A program made the translations under genes and the position numbers. A stretch of DNA of 64,000 nt, taken from positions 1-64,000 of the forward strand of contig QHUK01000023.1 in assembly GCA_003222085.1 (NCBI GenBank), in the 5' to 3' direction. The stretch comes from Gemmatimonadota bacterium. GTDB lineage: Bacteria; Gemmatimonadota; Gemmatimonadetes; Gemmatimonadales; GWC2-71-9. Shown one piece after another: positions 25,714 to 34,868 of this stretch (the first letter of the stretch is position 1; every line of letters begins with the position of its first letter). Under the pieces are notes generated by a model. The model was not told the origin of the DNA. It did no database searches and saw nothing but the letters and a program-made list of their open reading frames with translations.

Positions 25714-26931
25714 GTGTGGCGCGACTTCTTCGCCGACCTGCGGGCGCAGAAGCTCCGCACCTCCCTCACGGTACTCGGGATTGCCTGGGGCACGGTGGCC
25801 GTGGTGGTGCTGCTGGCCTTCGGTGTCGGCCTGGAGCGGCAAACCCTGAAACGCTTCCACGGGCTGGGCGACCGGATCGTGATTCTGTTCGGTGGCCGGA
25901 CGACCAAGCCGTTCGCGGGTTTCGGCGACGGGCGCCCGATCCGGCTGCGGCCGGATGACGTGCCGCTCATCGCGGGCGAGGTCCGCGAGATCGAGCACAT
26001 CAGCCCCGAGTTCATCACGCGCAGCGCGCGGGTCCGGCGCGGCGTCAAAGCGGCCACGCCCGCCGTCACCGGCATCGTTCCCGTCTACGGCCTCATGCGC
26101 AACATCATCCCGGAGGCGGGCGGCCGCTTCATCAACGATCGCGACGTCGCCGAGCGGCGGCGCGTGGCGGTGCTCGGCAACGAGCTGGCCAAGCTGCTGT
26201 TCGAGCAGGAGGCCCCCGTCGGGCAGCAGGTGTTTCTGGGCGACACACCCTTCACGATCGTGGGGGTAATGCGTCCCAAGCTGCAGAACTCTTCGTATCA
26301 GCAGCGCGACCAGGACCGGATCTTCATTCCCGCGACCACGCACTACGCCCTGTTCGGCGACCGCTTCCTCAACAACATCGTCTACCGCGCCCGGTCCTCG
26401 GAGCTCACCAAGCTGGCCGAGCGCCGGGTGTACGAGACGATGGGGCGGAAGTACCGGTTCGATCCGACGGACAAGGACGCGCTGGGGTTCTGGGACACGA
26501 GTGAGTGGGAGACGAAGTTCGGCAAGATGTTCGTCGCCTTCAACATCTTCTTCGCCATCGTCGGGACCTTCACCCTGCTCGTGGGCGGCATCGGGGTGGC
26601 GAACATCATGTACATCGTGGTGCGGGAGCGGACCCGGGAGATCGGCGTGCGGCGCGCCGTAGGAGCCACCCGGGTGGACATCATGCGGCAGTTCTTTGCC
26701 GAGGCGCTGATGATCGTGGCGATGGGCGCGGCCCTCGGGCTGCTGCTCTCGCTCGGCCTCGTGGCCGCCCTGGGCGGATTGCCGATCAAGGAGTTCGTCG
26801 GCGTCCCGACCATCTCCCCGGCCGTGCTCGCCGCTACGCTGGCCTTACTCGCCATCGTCGCGTTTGCGGCCGGCTTGCTGCCCGCCCGGCGCGCGGCGGC
26901 GCTCGATCCGGTCGAGGCGCTGCGCAGCTGA
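25714..26931 (+). CDS. MacB/FtsX-type ABC permease (first copy)
   Basis: 405 residues starting at GTG. It has the FtsX/MacB topology: one helix (residues about 15-37), a large MacB-PCD periplasmic domain (40-270) and three C-terminal helices with GIGVANIMYIVVRERTREIG and LLPARRAAALDPVEALRS. No ATPase domain is fused, unlike E. coli MacB. The second permease begins in the TGATG overlap. Confidence 0.88.
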   Translation: MWRDFFADLRAQKLRTSLTVLGIAWGTVAVVVLLAFGVGLERQTLKRFHGLGDRIVILFGGRTTKPFAGFGDGRPIRLRPDDVPLIAGEVREIEHISPEFITRSARVRRGVKAATPAVTGIVPVYGLMRNIIPEAGGRFINDRDVAERRRVAVLGNELAKLLFEQEAPVGQQVFLGDTPFTIVGVMRPKLQNSSYQQRDQDRIFIPATTHYALFGDRFLNNIVYRARSSELTKLAERRVYETMGRKYRFDPTDKDALGFWDTSEWETKFGKMFVAFNIFFAIVGTFTLLVGGIGVANIMYIVVRERTREIGVRRAVGATRVDIMRQFFAEALMIVAMGAALGLLLSLGLVAALGGLPIKEFVGVPTISPAVLAATLALLAIVAFAAGLLPARRAAALDPVEALRS

Positions 26932-28181
26932 TGTTCTCCATCCTGCTCCGCGAATTCATCGGCGACCTGAAGACGCAGCGCACCCGGGCCTTCCTCACCT
27001 TCTTTGCGGTGACCTGGGGGACGCTCGCCGTCGTGCTGTTGCTGGCGTTCGGTGAGGGACTGAAGCGCACCGTGCGCGACGGCCTGCTGGGTGCCGGCGA
27101 GCGCATCTTCATGGTGTACGGCGGTGAGACCAGCAAGTCATTCGCCGGCTTGGGCCAGGGACGACGGATCCGGCTCGTGGAGGAGGATCTCGATCTCATC
27201 AGGAGCGCGATCTCGGACGTCGACCGCGGGAGCGTCTCGTACGGGCGGTGGGGCACGTCGTTTCAGATGGGCAAGACCCGCACCAACGCGTTCCTCGAGG
27301 GCGTGGGCCCCGATCACGAGGCGATCCGTCATATGGATCCCGCGTCGGGCGGACGCTTTATCAACCCCGCCGACGTCGCGCAACGGCGGCGCGTGCTGTT
27401 CCTCGGCAACGCCTTGGCGGAGCGGATCTTCGGCAAAGGCGTCGACGCCATCGGCAAGAGCGTGGTCGTGGACGGCTTGCCGTTCACGGTGGTCGGGGTG
27501 CTGAAGAAGAAGTTCCAGGACTCGAGCAACAATGGACCGGACGCCGAGCGCGGTGTGATTCCCTATTCGACGTTTCGCACCATCTACGGCAACCGCTTCG
27601 TGAACCACCTCATCGTCCAGCCGCGCGACGCGTCCCGGGGACCCCTCGTGAAGGGGGAGCTCTACCGGGTCCTGGGGCGGAAGTACCGCTTCGACCCTGC
27701 GGACCAGCGCGCCCTGGGTATGTGGGACTTCATCGAGGACGAGAAGGAGACCAGCGCCGTCGGGCTCGGCATCCAGATCTTCATGGGGCTCGTTGGGGCC
27801 TTCACGCTGCTCATCGCCGGGGTCGGGGTCGCGAACATCATGTACGTCGTGGTGAAGGAGCGGACCCAGGAGATCGGCATCAAGCGCGCGCTCGGCGCCC
27901 GCCGGCGGCACATCATGGCGCAATTCCTGTTCGAGGCCATGGCGATCGCCCTGTCCGGCGGGCTCGTGGGACTCGCGGTGGCCACGCTCATCGTGCTCGG
28001 GGTCGACGCTATCCCGACGGAAGGCAACGAGGCGATGCAGTACATCCTCAACCCGAAGTTGTCCTGGCCCATCGCCCTGATCTGCGTTGGCATCCTCATC
28101 GGCGTGGGGCTCCTGGCGGGTCTCCTGCCCGCGCGCCGCGCCGCCGCCGTGGATCCGGTGGAATCGCTGCGGTACGAGTGA
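26931..28181 (+). CDS. MacB/FtsX-type ABC permease (second copy)
   Basis: 416 residues from the ATG in the TGATG overlap. Same layout as the first copy, with shared segments such as FLTFFAVTWGTLAVVLLLAFG, SKSFAGLGQGRRIRL, GRKYRFDP and GVGVANIMYVVVKERTQEIG, so the pair arose by tandem duplication. Both copies are complete. They probably form a heterodimer that needs an ATPase encoded elsewhere. Confidence 0.88.
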   Translation: MFSILLREFIGDLKTQRTRAFLTFFAVTWGTLAVVLLLAFGEGLKRTVRDGLLGAGERIFMVYGGETSKSFAGLGQGRRIRLVEEDLDLIRSAISDVDRGSVSYGRWGTSFQMGKTRTNAFLEGVGPDHEAIRHMDPASGGRFINPADVAQRRRVLFLGNALAERIFGKGVDAIGKSVVVDGLPFTVVGVLKKKFQDSSNNGPDAERGVIPYSTFRTIYGNRFVNHLIVQPRDASRGPLVKGELYRVLGRKYRFDPADQRALGMWDFIEDEKETSAVGLGIQIFMGLVGAFTLLIAGVGVANIMYVVVKERTQEIGIKRALGARRRHIMAQFLFEAMAIALSGGLVGLAVATLIVLGVDAIPTEGNEAMQYILNPKLSWPIALICVGILIGVGLLAGLLPARRAAAVDPVESLRYE

Positions 28182-28203
28182 GGGAGCGGAGGAAAACGGG
28201 GGT

Positions 28204-29562
28204 ATGTGGTCGTCGTGGACCGCAATCGGCGCAACAGTCGCCACGGCTCTCCTCGGAGGATCGGTCGCGCCGCCGGCATTTCAGGCTCCGGCCGTGCGCT
28301 CGGTGGACGAGAAGGTCCTTCGTGAATACGCCGGCGTGTATCAGTGGGCACCGAATGCCTTTGCATATCTCCAGATGTGGAATGAACTCACCGGGACGAA
28401 CCAACTCGTCGCGTTCGATGAATCCGGAGAGGTTCGGACGCTGTATCCGACGGACCGCGACCGCTTCTTCACCGGTCCGGGCGCTGCGGTCCCGACCTCG
28501 ATCGAAGCCCGGGTCGAGTTTCAACGCGACGCCGCCGGCAAGATCACTTCGCTGACGTGGAAACGCGAGGGTACACCCTCGCGTATCGCGCGGCGCGTCG
28601 AGATCGAGACCCTGGAGGCCGTCCGCTTCGCAAACGGCGCCGTTGAGCTGGCGGGGACGCTGATCCGCCCGAACGTCGCCGGTAAGCATCCGGCCGTCAT
28701 TCTCGTGCACGGGTCCGGGCCGGAGAGCCGTGACTACGTGCTTCCTTTTGCTCGCTTCCTCGTGCGCCGGGGCATGGCAATCCTCGCGTACGATAAGCGT
28801 GGCGTGGGCGGCTCGACGGGCGACTGGAATACCGCCTCCTTCGACGATCTGGCGGGTGACGTGGTGGCGGCGTTCAGCTATTTGAAGACACGCCGCGACA
28901 TCGACGCCGGGCAGATCGGACTCTTAGGGGTCAGTCAGGCCGGATGGATCATGCCGCTGGCCGCAGTCCGCGCCACGGACATGGCATTTCTCATCAGCGT
29001 GTCTGGTGCGGGAGTACCCGCCGCGGAGACCACCATCGATCAGGCGGAAAACGAAATGCGGGCTCGCGGCATGCGGTCGCAAGCCGTTGAGCAGATCGTG
29101 GGACTCATGAAACTGCAGTACCAATTCGCGCGGACGGGCCGAGGGTGGGACGAGTACGCAGCAACTCGTGCCAGGGTCGCCGCTCGAATGGGGGGCGCGC
29201 CGCCGGACATGTTCCCGGGAACGCCGGACCATCCGTATTGGCAATTCATTCGACGGTTGTACTTCTACGATCCTGCGCCCACGTTGCGTCGACTCCAGGT
29301 GCCGACACTCGCGCTCTTCGGGGAGCTGGACAACAACATCGTGGCGGAAAAGAACAAGGCCGCGTGGGAGGCGGCTTTGAAAGCCGGCGGCAACCGGGAC
29401 TACACGTTGCGAATTGTGCCGCAGGCGGATCACCTTCAGCTCGAGGCGAAGATCGGAAGCAACGCGGAAATGATGTCCTTGCAGCGGTTCGTACCCGCCT
29501 ACTTCACGACCATTCAAGACTGGCTCGCGACACGGATCCGAGGTTTCGGGGCCCCCAGGTAG
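28204..29562 (+). CDS. Exported alpha/beta hydrolase
   Basis: 452 residues. An N-terminal hydrophobic export segment is followed by a short beta-rich domain (about 30-130), then the alpha/beta hydrolase core. Motifs are VHGSGPESRD (oxyanion HG), YDKRGVGGSTGDW, nucleophile Ser in GVSQAG, the Asp region FGELDNNIVA and the catalytic His in PQADHLQLEA. The family resembles YqiA/BAAT-type secreted esterases and peptidases; the substrate is unknown. It begins 22 bases after the permease stop, so co-transcription with the efflux genes is possible. Confidence 0.85.
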   Translation: MWSSWTAIGATVATALLGGSVAPPAFQAPAVRSVDEKVLREYAGVYQWAPNAFAYLQMWNELTGTNQLVAFDESGEVRTLYPTDRDRFFTGPGAAVPTSIEARVEFQRDAAGKITSLTWKREGTPSRIARRVEIETLEAVRFANGAVELAGTLIRPNVAGKHPAVILVHGSGPESRDYVLPFARFLVRRGMAILAYDKRGVGGSTGDWNTASFDDLAGDVVAAFSYLKTRRDIDAGQIGLLGVSQAGWIMPLAAVRATDMAFLISVSGAGVPAAETTIDQAENEMRARGMRSQAVEQIVGLMKLQYQFARTGRGWDEYAATRARVAARMGGAPPDMFPGTPDHPYWQFIRRLYFYDPAPTLRRLQVPTLALFGELDNNIVAEKNKAAWEAALKAGGNRDYTLRIVPQADHLQLEAKIGSNAEMMSLQRFVPAYFTTIQDWLATRIRGFGAPR

Positions 29563-29568
29563 GCGCGT

Positions 29569-31164
29569 TCAGTCCCCGAAGTTCACCAGCCGGACGAGCT
29601 GGATGTCCGCCACCTTGGCCAGCGCGTCCAGGACGCCGTTGGTGAGCGGCTGATCGACCGTGATGGCCGCGAGCGCGTCGTGCCCCGGGAAGGCGACGCG
29701 GGCCTGGTGGTAGCTGCCGATATTGATCCCCGCACCGCCGAGCAGCGTACCCACACGGCCGATGACCCCGGGGACGTCGCGATTCCGGATCACCAGCATC
29801 CACCCTTCGGGCGCGACGTCCACGTGGTAGTCGTCGATCCGAATCACGCGGCCGTGCTCGTTGCCCAGCACCGAGCCGGCGACCCGGGCCCGACCGCGGG
29901 CCGCCTCGAGCGTGACGCCCACGGTGGTCTCGAAGCCCGGCTCCGGCGTTCCGGTGCGGCGCGCGTGCCGGATGCCCCGCTCCTCGGCGATGAGCAGCGC
30001 GTTCACGAGGCTCACCGGCTCGACGCTCATCCCCGAGAGCAAGCCCTCCACCGCCGCCATCAGCACCGGGCGCGGGGCCGCCTCGTCCTTCCCGCCGTAG
30101 TCGACCTCGACCGCCGCGACCGGCCCGTCGACGAGCGCCAGCGCCAAGCGGCCGAGCCGGCGCGCCAGGTCGAGCAGGGGGCCGAGCCGCCGCAGCAGAT
30201 CGCCGGAGATGCCCGGCACGTTGATCGCGAACGAGAGATCACCGACGAGCAGCGCGTCGCGCACGGCCCCGCAGATCTCCACGCTCACGCGCTCCTGCGC
30301 CTCGGCCGTCGAGGCGGCGAGATGGGGCGTGAGAATCACGCGCTCGAGCTTGCGGAGCGGCGCGTCCGCGGGCAGCGGCTCGACCGCGAACACGTCGATC
30401 GCCGCGCCCCCGATGCGCTTGTCGCGAACCGCGTCGGCCAACGCCGCCTCGTCCACGAGCTCGCCCCGCGCGGTGTTCACGAGCACCGCCGTGGGCTTCA
30501 TGAGCTTCAGCCGCTCGGCGTTGATCAGGTGATGGGTCTGCTCGGTGTGGGCCACATGGAGCGTGACCACGTCCGCCTGGGCGAGCAGCTGGTCGAGCGG
30601 CAGCAGCTTCAGCTGCAGCTCGGCCGCGCGCTCCGGCGAAAGGTACGGATCGTGCCCCACCACGTGCATGCCGAACGCGCGGGCGAGCTGCGCCACGTGG
30701 CCGCCGATGCGGCCCAGTCCGACGATCCCGATGGTCTTGCCGCGGAGCTCCGTCCCCTCGAACCGCTTGCGATCCCATTCGCCGCGCCGCATCGCCTCCG
30801 CCGCCCACGGAATGTGGCGGGCCTGGGCGAGCAGGAGGCCCATGGCATGCTCCGCGGCACTGACCGTATTCGCCCCGGGGGCGTTCATCACGGCGATGCC
30901 GCGCCGGGTGGCGGCATGCACGTCGATGTTGTCGACTCCCGTTCCGGCGCGCGCAATCACGCGCAGGTTGGGACCGCGCGTAAGCAGGTCCGCCGTCACC
31001 CGCGTCTCGCTCCGCACGATGAGCGCGTGCGCGCCGGCGAGCGCCCGCTCGAGCTCCTCGCGCGGCTTGCCGGCGCAATTGGCGACCTCGATCTCCGGCG
31101 TCCCCGCGAGCAGCTTGAGTCCTGCCTCCGCCACCTTGTCGGCCACCGCGATGCGGTAGGTCAC
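29569..31164 (-). CDS. serA: D-3-phosphoglycerate dehydrogenase
   Basis: 531 residues from a GTG overlapping the aminotransferase stop (GTGA). Substrate domain at the ends, NAD-binding domain with GLGRIGGHVAQLARAFGM, and the 2-hydroxyacid dehydrogenase triad Arg (NTARGELVDE), Glu (AIDVFAVEPL) and His (ILTPHLAAST). The long C-terminal part with an ASB domain and a final ACT domain (VIRNRDVPGVIGRVGTLLG) is the type I SerA architecture. It catalyses the first step of serine synthesis and is usually serine-inhibited through ACT. It is the last gene of a three-gene overlapping operon. Confidence 0.95.
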   Translation of the reverse strand: MTYRIAVADKVAEAGLKLLAGTPEIEVANCAGKPREELERALAGAHALIVRSETRVTADLLTRGPNLRVIARAGTGVDNIDVHAATRRGIAVMNAPGANTVSAAEHAMGLLLAQARHIPWAAEAMRRGEWDRKRFEGTELRGKTIGIVGLGRIGGHVAQLARAFGMHVVGHDPYLSPERAAELQLKLLPLDQLLAQADVVTLHVAHTEQTHHLINAERLKLMKPTAVLVNTARGELVDEAALADAVRDKRIGGAAIDVFAVEPLPADAPLRKLERVILTPHLAASTAEAQERVSVEICGAVRDALLVGDLSFAINVPGISGDLLRRLGPLLDLARRLGRLALALVDGPVAAVEVDYGGKDEAAPRPVLMAAVEGLLSGMSVEPVSLVNALLIAEERGIRHARRTGTPEPGFETTVGVTLEAARGRARVAGSVLGNEHGRVIRIDDYHVDVAPEGWMLVIRNRDVPGVIGRVGTLLGGAGINIGSYHQARVAFPGHDALAAITVDQPLTNGVLDALAKVADIQLVRLVNFGD

Positions 31165-32270
31165 GCCACGAGCCCGGCGAGCAGGTCCAGGAGCTGGTCC
31201 AGCGCGGCGACGGTGTGGTCGCCCATGTGCCCGATGCGGATCGTGGACTCCTTCAGAGGTCCGTACCCCGAGCCGATGGTCCAGCCCGCCTGTTTCAACG
31301 CCCCGACGATCTGCTTGGCGGCCTTCCCTTCGGGCACCTTGAGACACGACACCGTCCAGCTGCGCCGCCCTTCGCGCGGCAGGTAGGCGATGCCGTGCTG
31401 CTCGCTCCACTCCTCCACGCGGCGGCGCATCGCGTCGTGGCGACGCCACCGCCCCTCGACACCGCCCTCACGCTCGATCCGGGCGAGCTGCGTCTCGAGC
31501 GCGTACAGCAGGGAGATCGCGGGCGTGTTGGTCGGCTGGTGCTTGGTCGTCGCATCGAGAAAGCTCACCAGGTCGAAGTACAGCCCCCGCCCGGACAGCG
31601 TCTTGGCCCGCTCGACCATTCGCTCGGAGGCGACGCCCAGCGCGAGCCCCGGCGGGAGGGCGAGCGCCTTCTGCGACCCGGTGAGCACGAAATCGAGGCC
31701 CCCCCCTCCTCCCCAGCGATCGGTCTCGACGGGAGAGCCCGCGAGCGAGGTGACGGCGTCCACGAGCAGCAGGACGTCGTCGAACTCGCGCACGACAGCG
31801 GCGAGGGCTTCCACATCCTGGAGCACGCCCGTGGACGTCTCCGAGTGAACCAGGGTCACCGCATCGACCGGTGTGCGGCGCAGTGTATCGCGCAGCATGT
31901 CGGGCTCGACGGCGCAGCCGGGGGGCACATCGAGCCGGATGCACTCTTTGCCGCAGGCCCGCACCAACTTCGCGAACCGCTCGCTGAACGAGCCGTTCAC
32001 GAGCGACAACGCGCGGTTCCGTACGCCGTTCCGCACCGCCATCTCCATGAACCCGGTCGCCGAGGTGGTGCCCACGAGCACCGGATGGGACGTCCGGAAC
32101 AGCCGGGCGAGCGGGGCTTCGATCCCGGCGAGCAGCTGCTCCATCGCCCCCGAGCGGTGGCCGATCATCGGCCGCTGCATGGCGGCGAGGACCTCGGGGT
32201 GCACGTCGGTGGGGCCCGGCAGAAAAAACCGCCCGAACGCGGGCGGCGGGGGAGCGACGGGCGCGCTCAT
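31161..32270 (-). CDS. Class V aminotransferase (serine-pathway aminotransferase)
   Basis: 369 residues from the ATG in the ATGA overlap with the nicotinamidase-like gene. PLP fold type I; the Schiff-base lysine is in TGSQKALALPPG. The N-terminal LPGPTDVHPEVLAAM motif is typical of serine-glyoxylate/alanine-glyoxylate aminotransferases and of the archaeal-type phosphoserine aminotransferases. Sitting directly before serA, it most likely makes phosphoserine from phosphohydroxypyruvate, replacing a canonical SerC. Serine-glyoxylate transamination is the alternative. Confidence 0.87.
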   Translation of the reverse strand: MSAPVAPPPPAFGRFFLPGPTDVHPEVLAAMQRPMIGHRSGAMEQLLAGIEAPLARLFRTSHPVLVGTTSATGFMEMAVRNGVRNRALSLVNGSFSERFAKLVRACGKECIRLDVPPGCAVEPDMLRDTLRRTPVDAVTLVHSETSTGVLQDVEALAAVVREFDDVLLLVDAVTSLAGSPVETDRWGGGGGLDFVLTGSQKALALPPGLALGVASERMVERAKTLSGRGLYFDLVSFLDATTKHQPTNTPAISLLYALETQLARIEREGGVEGRWRRHDAMRRRVEEWSEQHGIAYLPREGRRSWTVSCLKVPEGKAAKQIVGALKQAGWTIGSGYGPLKESTIRIGHMGDHTVAALDQLLDLLAGLVA

Positions 32271-32932
32271 GCGCCGGCGCGGGCGAGAGCCTCGACGAGC
32301 CCCTCCTCGACGACTTCCTTGGTTTTCACGAGACGCACCCCTTCGTCGCCCCAATCCTTGAGTAGCTGCTCGGACACGTCCTTGTCGATCCCCTTCACCG
32401 CATCCGTCACCACGAAAAGCCGGGTGTGGGGACGGCGCTCGAGCAAGCCTTCGACCGCCGCCTTGTCGCACACGTCGGTCGCCACACCGTACAGCACGAT
32501 GTCGTCCGGGGCGAGCACGTCCAACACCGCCGACACGTTCTCGTTGGTGAACACGTCGAAACGGTGCTTGTGGAACAGCACGTCCCCCCGGTGCGCCCGC
32601 AGCCGGTCGGCCAGCAGCTTCGCATCGGTCCTCGTCGGCTCGAGGATGAGCGGATCGCGGAGCGCCGTTTCGGGAATCTTCTTCTGGCCGGGCGTGCCGC
32701 GCATACAGTGTGGCGGAAACGTGTTCCGCCAGTCGGGGCTGTTGGAAATCTCAGGGTCACCCATCACATGGTCGTCCGCGCTCGCCACCACGCAAATGCC
32801 GTGCCCATGCGCGTAGTCCGTCAGACGTTGCAAGTTCGGGATGATCCGCTCCGCGTCCGGCACGGACAGCTTGCCGTCGGCGTGCATGAAGTCGTATTGG
32901 GTATCGACGTCCCAGAAGATGACGCGGGCCAT
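32267..32932 (-). CDS. Nicotinamidase/isochorismatase-family hydrolase
   Basis: 221 residues. The cysteine hydrolase triad is visible as the N-terminal Asp in DVDTQYDF, Lys in LFHKHRFDVF and the nucleophile Cys in GVATDVCDKAAV. The metal-site segment ADDHVMGDPE and FPPHCMRGTPGQ match nicotinamidase (D-x-H and PPHC-GT). It would convert nicotinamide to nicotinate. A nicotinate phosphoribosyltransferase-like gene is at 38687-39745, consistent with NAD salvage. Here it leads an operon with serine-pathway genes, which all use NAD. Confidence 0.88.
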   Translation of the reverse strand: MARVIFWDVDTQYDFMHADGKLSVPDAERIIPNLQRLTDYAHGHGICVVASADDHVMGDPEISNSPDWRNTFPPHCMRGTPGQKKIPETALRDPLILEPTRTDAKLLADRLRAHRGDVLFHKHRFDVFTNENVSAVLDVLAPDDIVLYGVATDVCDKAAVEGLLERRPHTRLFVVTDAVKGIDKDVSEQLLKDWGDEGVRLVKTKEVVEEGLVEALARAGA

Positions 32933-32974
32933 GGCGAGGAATCTCTTCGAGGATGCGGGAACGTGTCAACAGGC

Positions 32975-33091
32975 TAGACGCACAGACGCACAGACGCACA
33001 GACGCACAGACGCACAGGCGTGACCAGCGTGAGAGAACAGGTATTCCCGTTGCCTCACGTCTGTTTTCCCCGGTGCGTCTGTGCGTCTAGC
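32975..33091. repeat. ACGCACAG 8-nt word array in a long inverted repeat
   Basis: Five perfect tandem ACGCACAG words (32979-33018) with flanking CTAG form a left arm. Bases 32975-32992 pair perfectly (18 bp) with 33074-33091, and an inner CGTGAG/CTCACG stem lies between. It separates the arginine operon end from the nicotinamidase-serine operon start on the same strand, and could terminate the former. Confidence 0.85.
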
Positions 33092-33102
33092 AGTGCCTGT
33101 TC

Positions 33103-33690
33103 TTACAGCCGAAGCACTACTGCTACTTCATCGCAACAGTTCTGTCGCGGGCACCGCGCACAGTCCGCCCACACCTTGAGCGGGAAGTGTTCGCGCTCGG
33201 CGGGTGCGAAGCCGACCTTCAGAAAGAACCCGGGTTTGCGGGTCAGCGCGAGCACTTCGGCGAGGCCCTGCACGCGCGCCTCGGCGATCAGCGCCGCGAG
33301 CAGCGCGCCGCCCACGCCCGCCCGTTGCCAATCCGCGCGCACGGCGAGTGCGGCGAGCTCCGCCAGATCGCGCGAGTACACCTTGAGCGACCCGCAACCG
33401 ATGACCTCGCCCGCCGGCCCCTCTGCGACGACGTACTCCTTGATGTGCCGACAGAGATCGTAATTCGAGCGCGGCAGCAGATCGCCGGTGGCAACGTAGG
33501 GCGCCATCAAGACCTCGAGCTGCGGGACGTCGGAAAGCACCGCACCGCGCAGTACCACGCCAGGGAGTGAGCAGGGAGCGGGGAGCAGGGAGCCGTACCC
33601 GCCGTTGAGAGCCGGAGATTCGGCCCGCGCCGGAGCGTACTGCTCCCGGCTCCCTGCTCCCTGCTCCCCGAAAATCGGCAGCGCGCTCAC
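33103..33690 (-). CDS. argA: GNAT N-acetyltransferase, probable N-acetylglutamate synthase
   Basis: 195 residues if translation starts at the GTG overlapping the argD stop (GTGA). The GNAT core begins near residue 50: VLRGAVLSDVPQLEVLM, then IGCGSLKVYSRDLAELAALAV, acetyl-CoA loop WQRAGVGGALL and LALTRKPGFFLKVGF. A Cys-rich tail (CARCPRQNCCDE) follows. This matches short ArgA/NAGS enzymes that lack the kinase domain. The first 45 residues are encoded by an inverted repeat of GGGAGCA words (EQGAGSREQ and LLPAPCSLPG). Alternatively, translation starts at the GTG near 33556 and the repeat is a leader. Confidence 0.82.
   Translation of the reverse strand: MSALPIFGEQGAGSREQYAPARAESPALNGGYGSLLPAPCSLPGVVLRGAVLSDVPQLEVLMAPYVATGDLLPRSNYDLCRHIKEYVVAEGPAGEVIGCGSLKVYSRDLAELAALAVRADWQRAGVGGALLAALIAEARVQGLAEVLALTRKPGFFLKVGFAPAEREHFPLKVWADCARCPRQNCCDEVAVVLRL
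33561..33667. repeat. GGGAGCA 7-nt words in an inverted repeat at the NAGS N-terminus
   Basis: Bases 33581-33594 pair perfectly with 33648-33661, with GTAC on both inner flanks and extra words on each side. On the coding strand both orientations stay open, giving GEQGAGSREQ and GSLLPAPCSLPG. Confidence 0.85.
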
Positions 33691-34868
33691 GCGAGGAGCT
33701 CCTCGAGAATCGCGACGCCCCGCTCCAGCTCCTCCAGCGTGATCACCAGCGGTGGAAGCAGGCGGACCACCTGCGGCCCCGCCGTGACCACCAGCAGGCC
33801 CCGGTCCCGCGCCGCCGCGACGATCGGGGCCGCCGGCTCGGCCAGCTCGAGCCCCCACATCAGCCCCCGACCGCGCACCTCGGCCACCCGTGGGGCACCG
33901 GCGGCGAGGCGGGCGAGGCGCGCACCCAGCCATTCGGCCTTGCGGCGCACGTCGGCGAGGAACGCGGGATCGGCGATCGTGCGCACGACCTCGAGGGCCA
34001 CGCTCGCGACGAGCGGCCCGCCGCCGAACGTCGTGGCGTGGTCGCCCGGCTTCAGGGCCGCGGCGACGGCGCTCGTCACGAGCACCGCCCCCATCGGCAG
34101 GCCGCCGGCGAGCGGCTTCGCCAGCGTGAGGATGTCGGGGACCACGCCGGCCTGCTCGTAGGCGAACAGCGACCCGGTGCGCCCCAAGCCGCACTGCACT
34201 TCGTCGAAGATGATCGCCACACCTCGCGAGTCGCACAGCTCCCGCACGAATCCCAGCCACTCGGCATCCACGGGCCGCACGCCACCCTCGCCCTGCACCG
34301 GCTCCACGATCACCGCCGCGGTGCGGGACGCCGATACGGCGTGATCCACCGCCGCCCAGTCCTCCCGCGGGACGATGCGGATGCCCGGCACCAGCGGCTC
34401 GAACGGCTTGCGATAGTCGGGACGGTCGGTGGCCGCGAGGGTGGCGAACAGCCGCCCGTGAAACGAGCCGGAAAACGCGACGATCTCACTCTTGCCCGAC
34501 CACTTGCGGGCGAACTTGAACGCGGCCTCGTTGGCCTCGGCGCCCGAGTTGCAGAAGAACGCACGGTCGGCGAAGGAGCGCGCGACCAGCTCCTCCGCGA
34601 GCCGCTCGCCGGCGTCGCTGCGGTAGAGGTTGGAGACGTGGATGAGTCCCGAGCCGAGCGCCCGCTCGACAGCCGCGCGGATGACGGGATGATTGTAGCC
34701 GAGCGCGTTCACGCCGATCCCGGCGACGAAGTCGAGATACCGCGTGCCGTTGTCGGCGATGAGCTCGACGCCTTCCCCTCTCACGAACAGGGGACCGACG
34801 CGGGCGTAGACGTCGAGCAGTGCGGGCGCCGTCGGCAGGGCCGACGCGCCCGAGGGCATGGCGGTCAC
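33687..34868 (-). CDS. argD: Acetylornithine aminotransferase
   Basis: 393 residues from a GTG in a GTGA overlap with argB (ATG at 34859 is also possible). Class III PLP aminotransferase: FCNSGAEANEAAFKFARK, FSGSFHGRL, EPVQGEGGVRP, IFDEVQCGLGRTG and the PLP lysine in LTLAKPLAGGLPMG. It converts N-acetylglutamate semialdehyde to N-acetylornithine. A LysJ role in lysine synthesis cannot be excluded, but no lysW is visible. Operon order is argC-argB-argD-NAGS. Confidence 0.93.
   Translation of the reverse strand: MTAMPSGASALPTAPALLDVYARVGPLFVRGEGVELIADNGTRYLDFVAGIGVNALGYNHPVIRAAVERALGSGLIHVSNLYRSDAGERLAEELVARSFADRAFFCNSGAEANEAAFKFARKWSGKSEIVAFSGSFHGRLFATLAATDRPDYRKPFEPLVPGIRIVPREDWAAVDHAVSASRTAAVIVEPVQGEGGVRPVDAEWLGFVRELCDSRGVAIIFDEVQCGLGRTGSLFAYEQAGVVPDILTLAKPLAGGLPMGAVLVTSAVAAALKPGDHATTFGGGPLVASVALEVVRTIADPAFLADVRRKAEWLGARLARLAAGAPRVAEVRGRGLMWGLELAEPAAPIVAAARDRGLLVVTAGPQVVRLLPPLVITLEELERGVAILEELLA

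Noticed and set aside
32959-33100. CRISPR array
   Set aside because: The repeats are contiguous 8-mers without spacers, and no cas genes are present.
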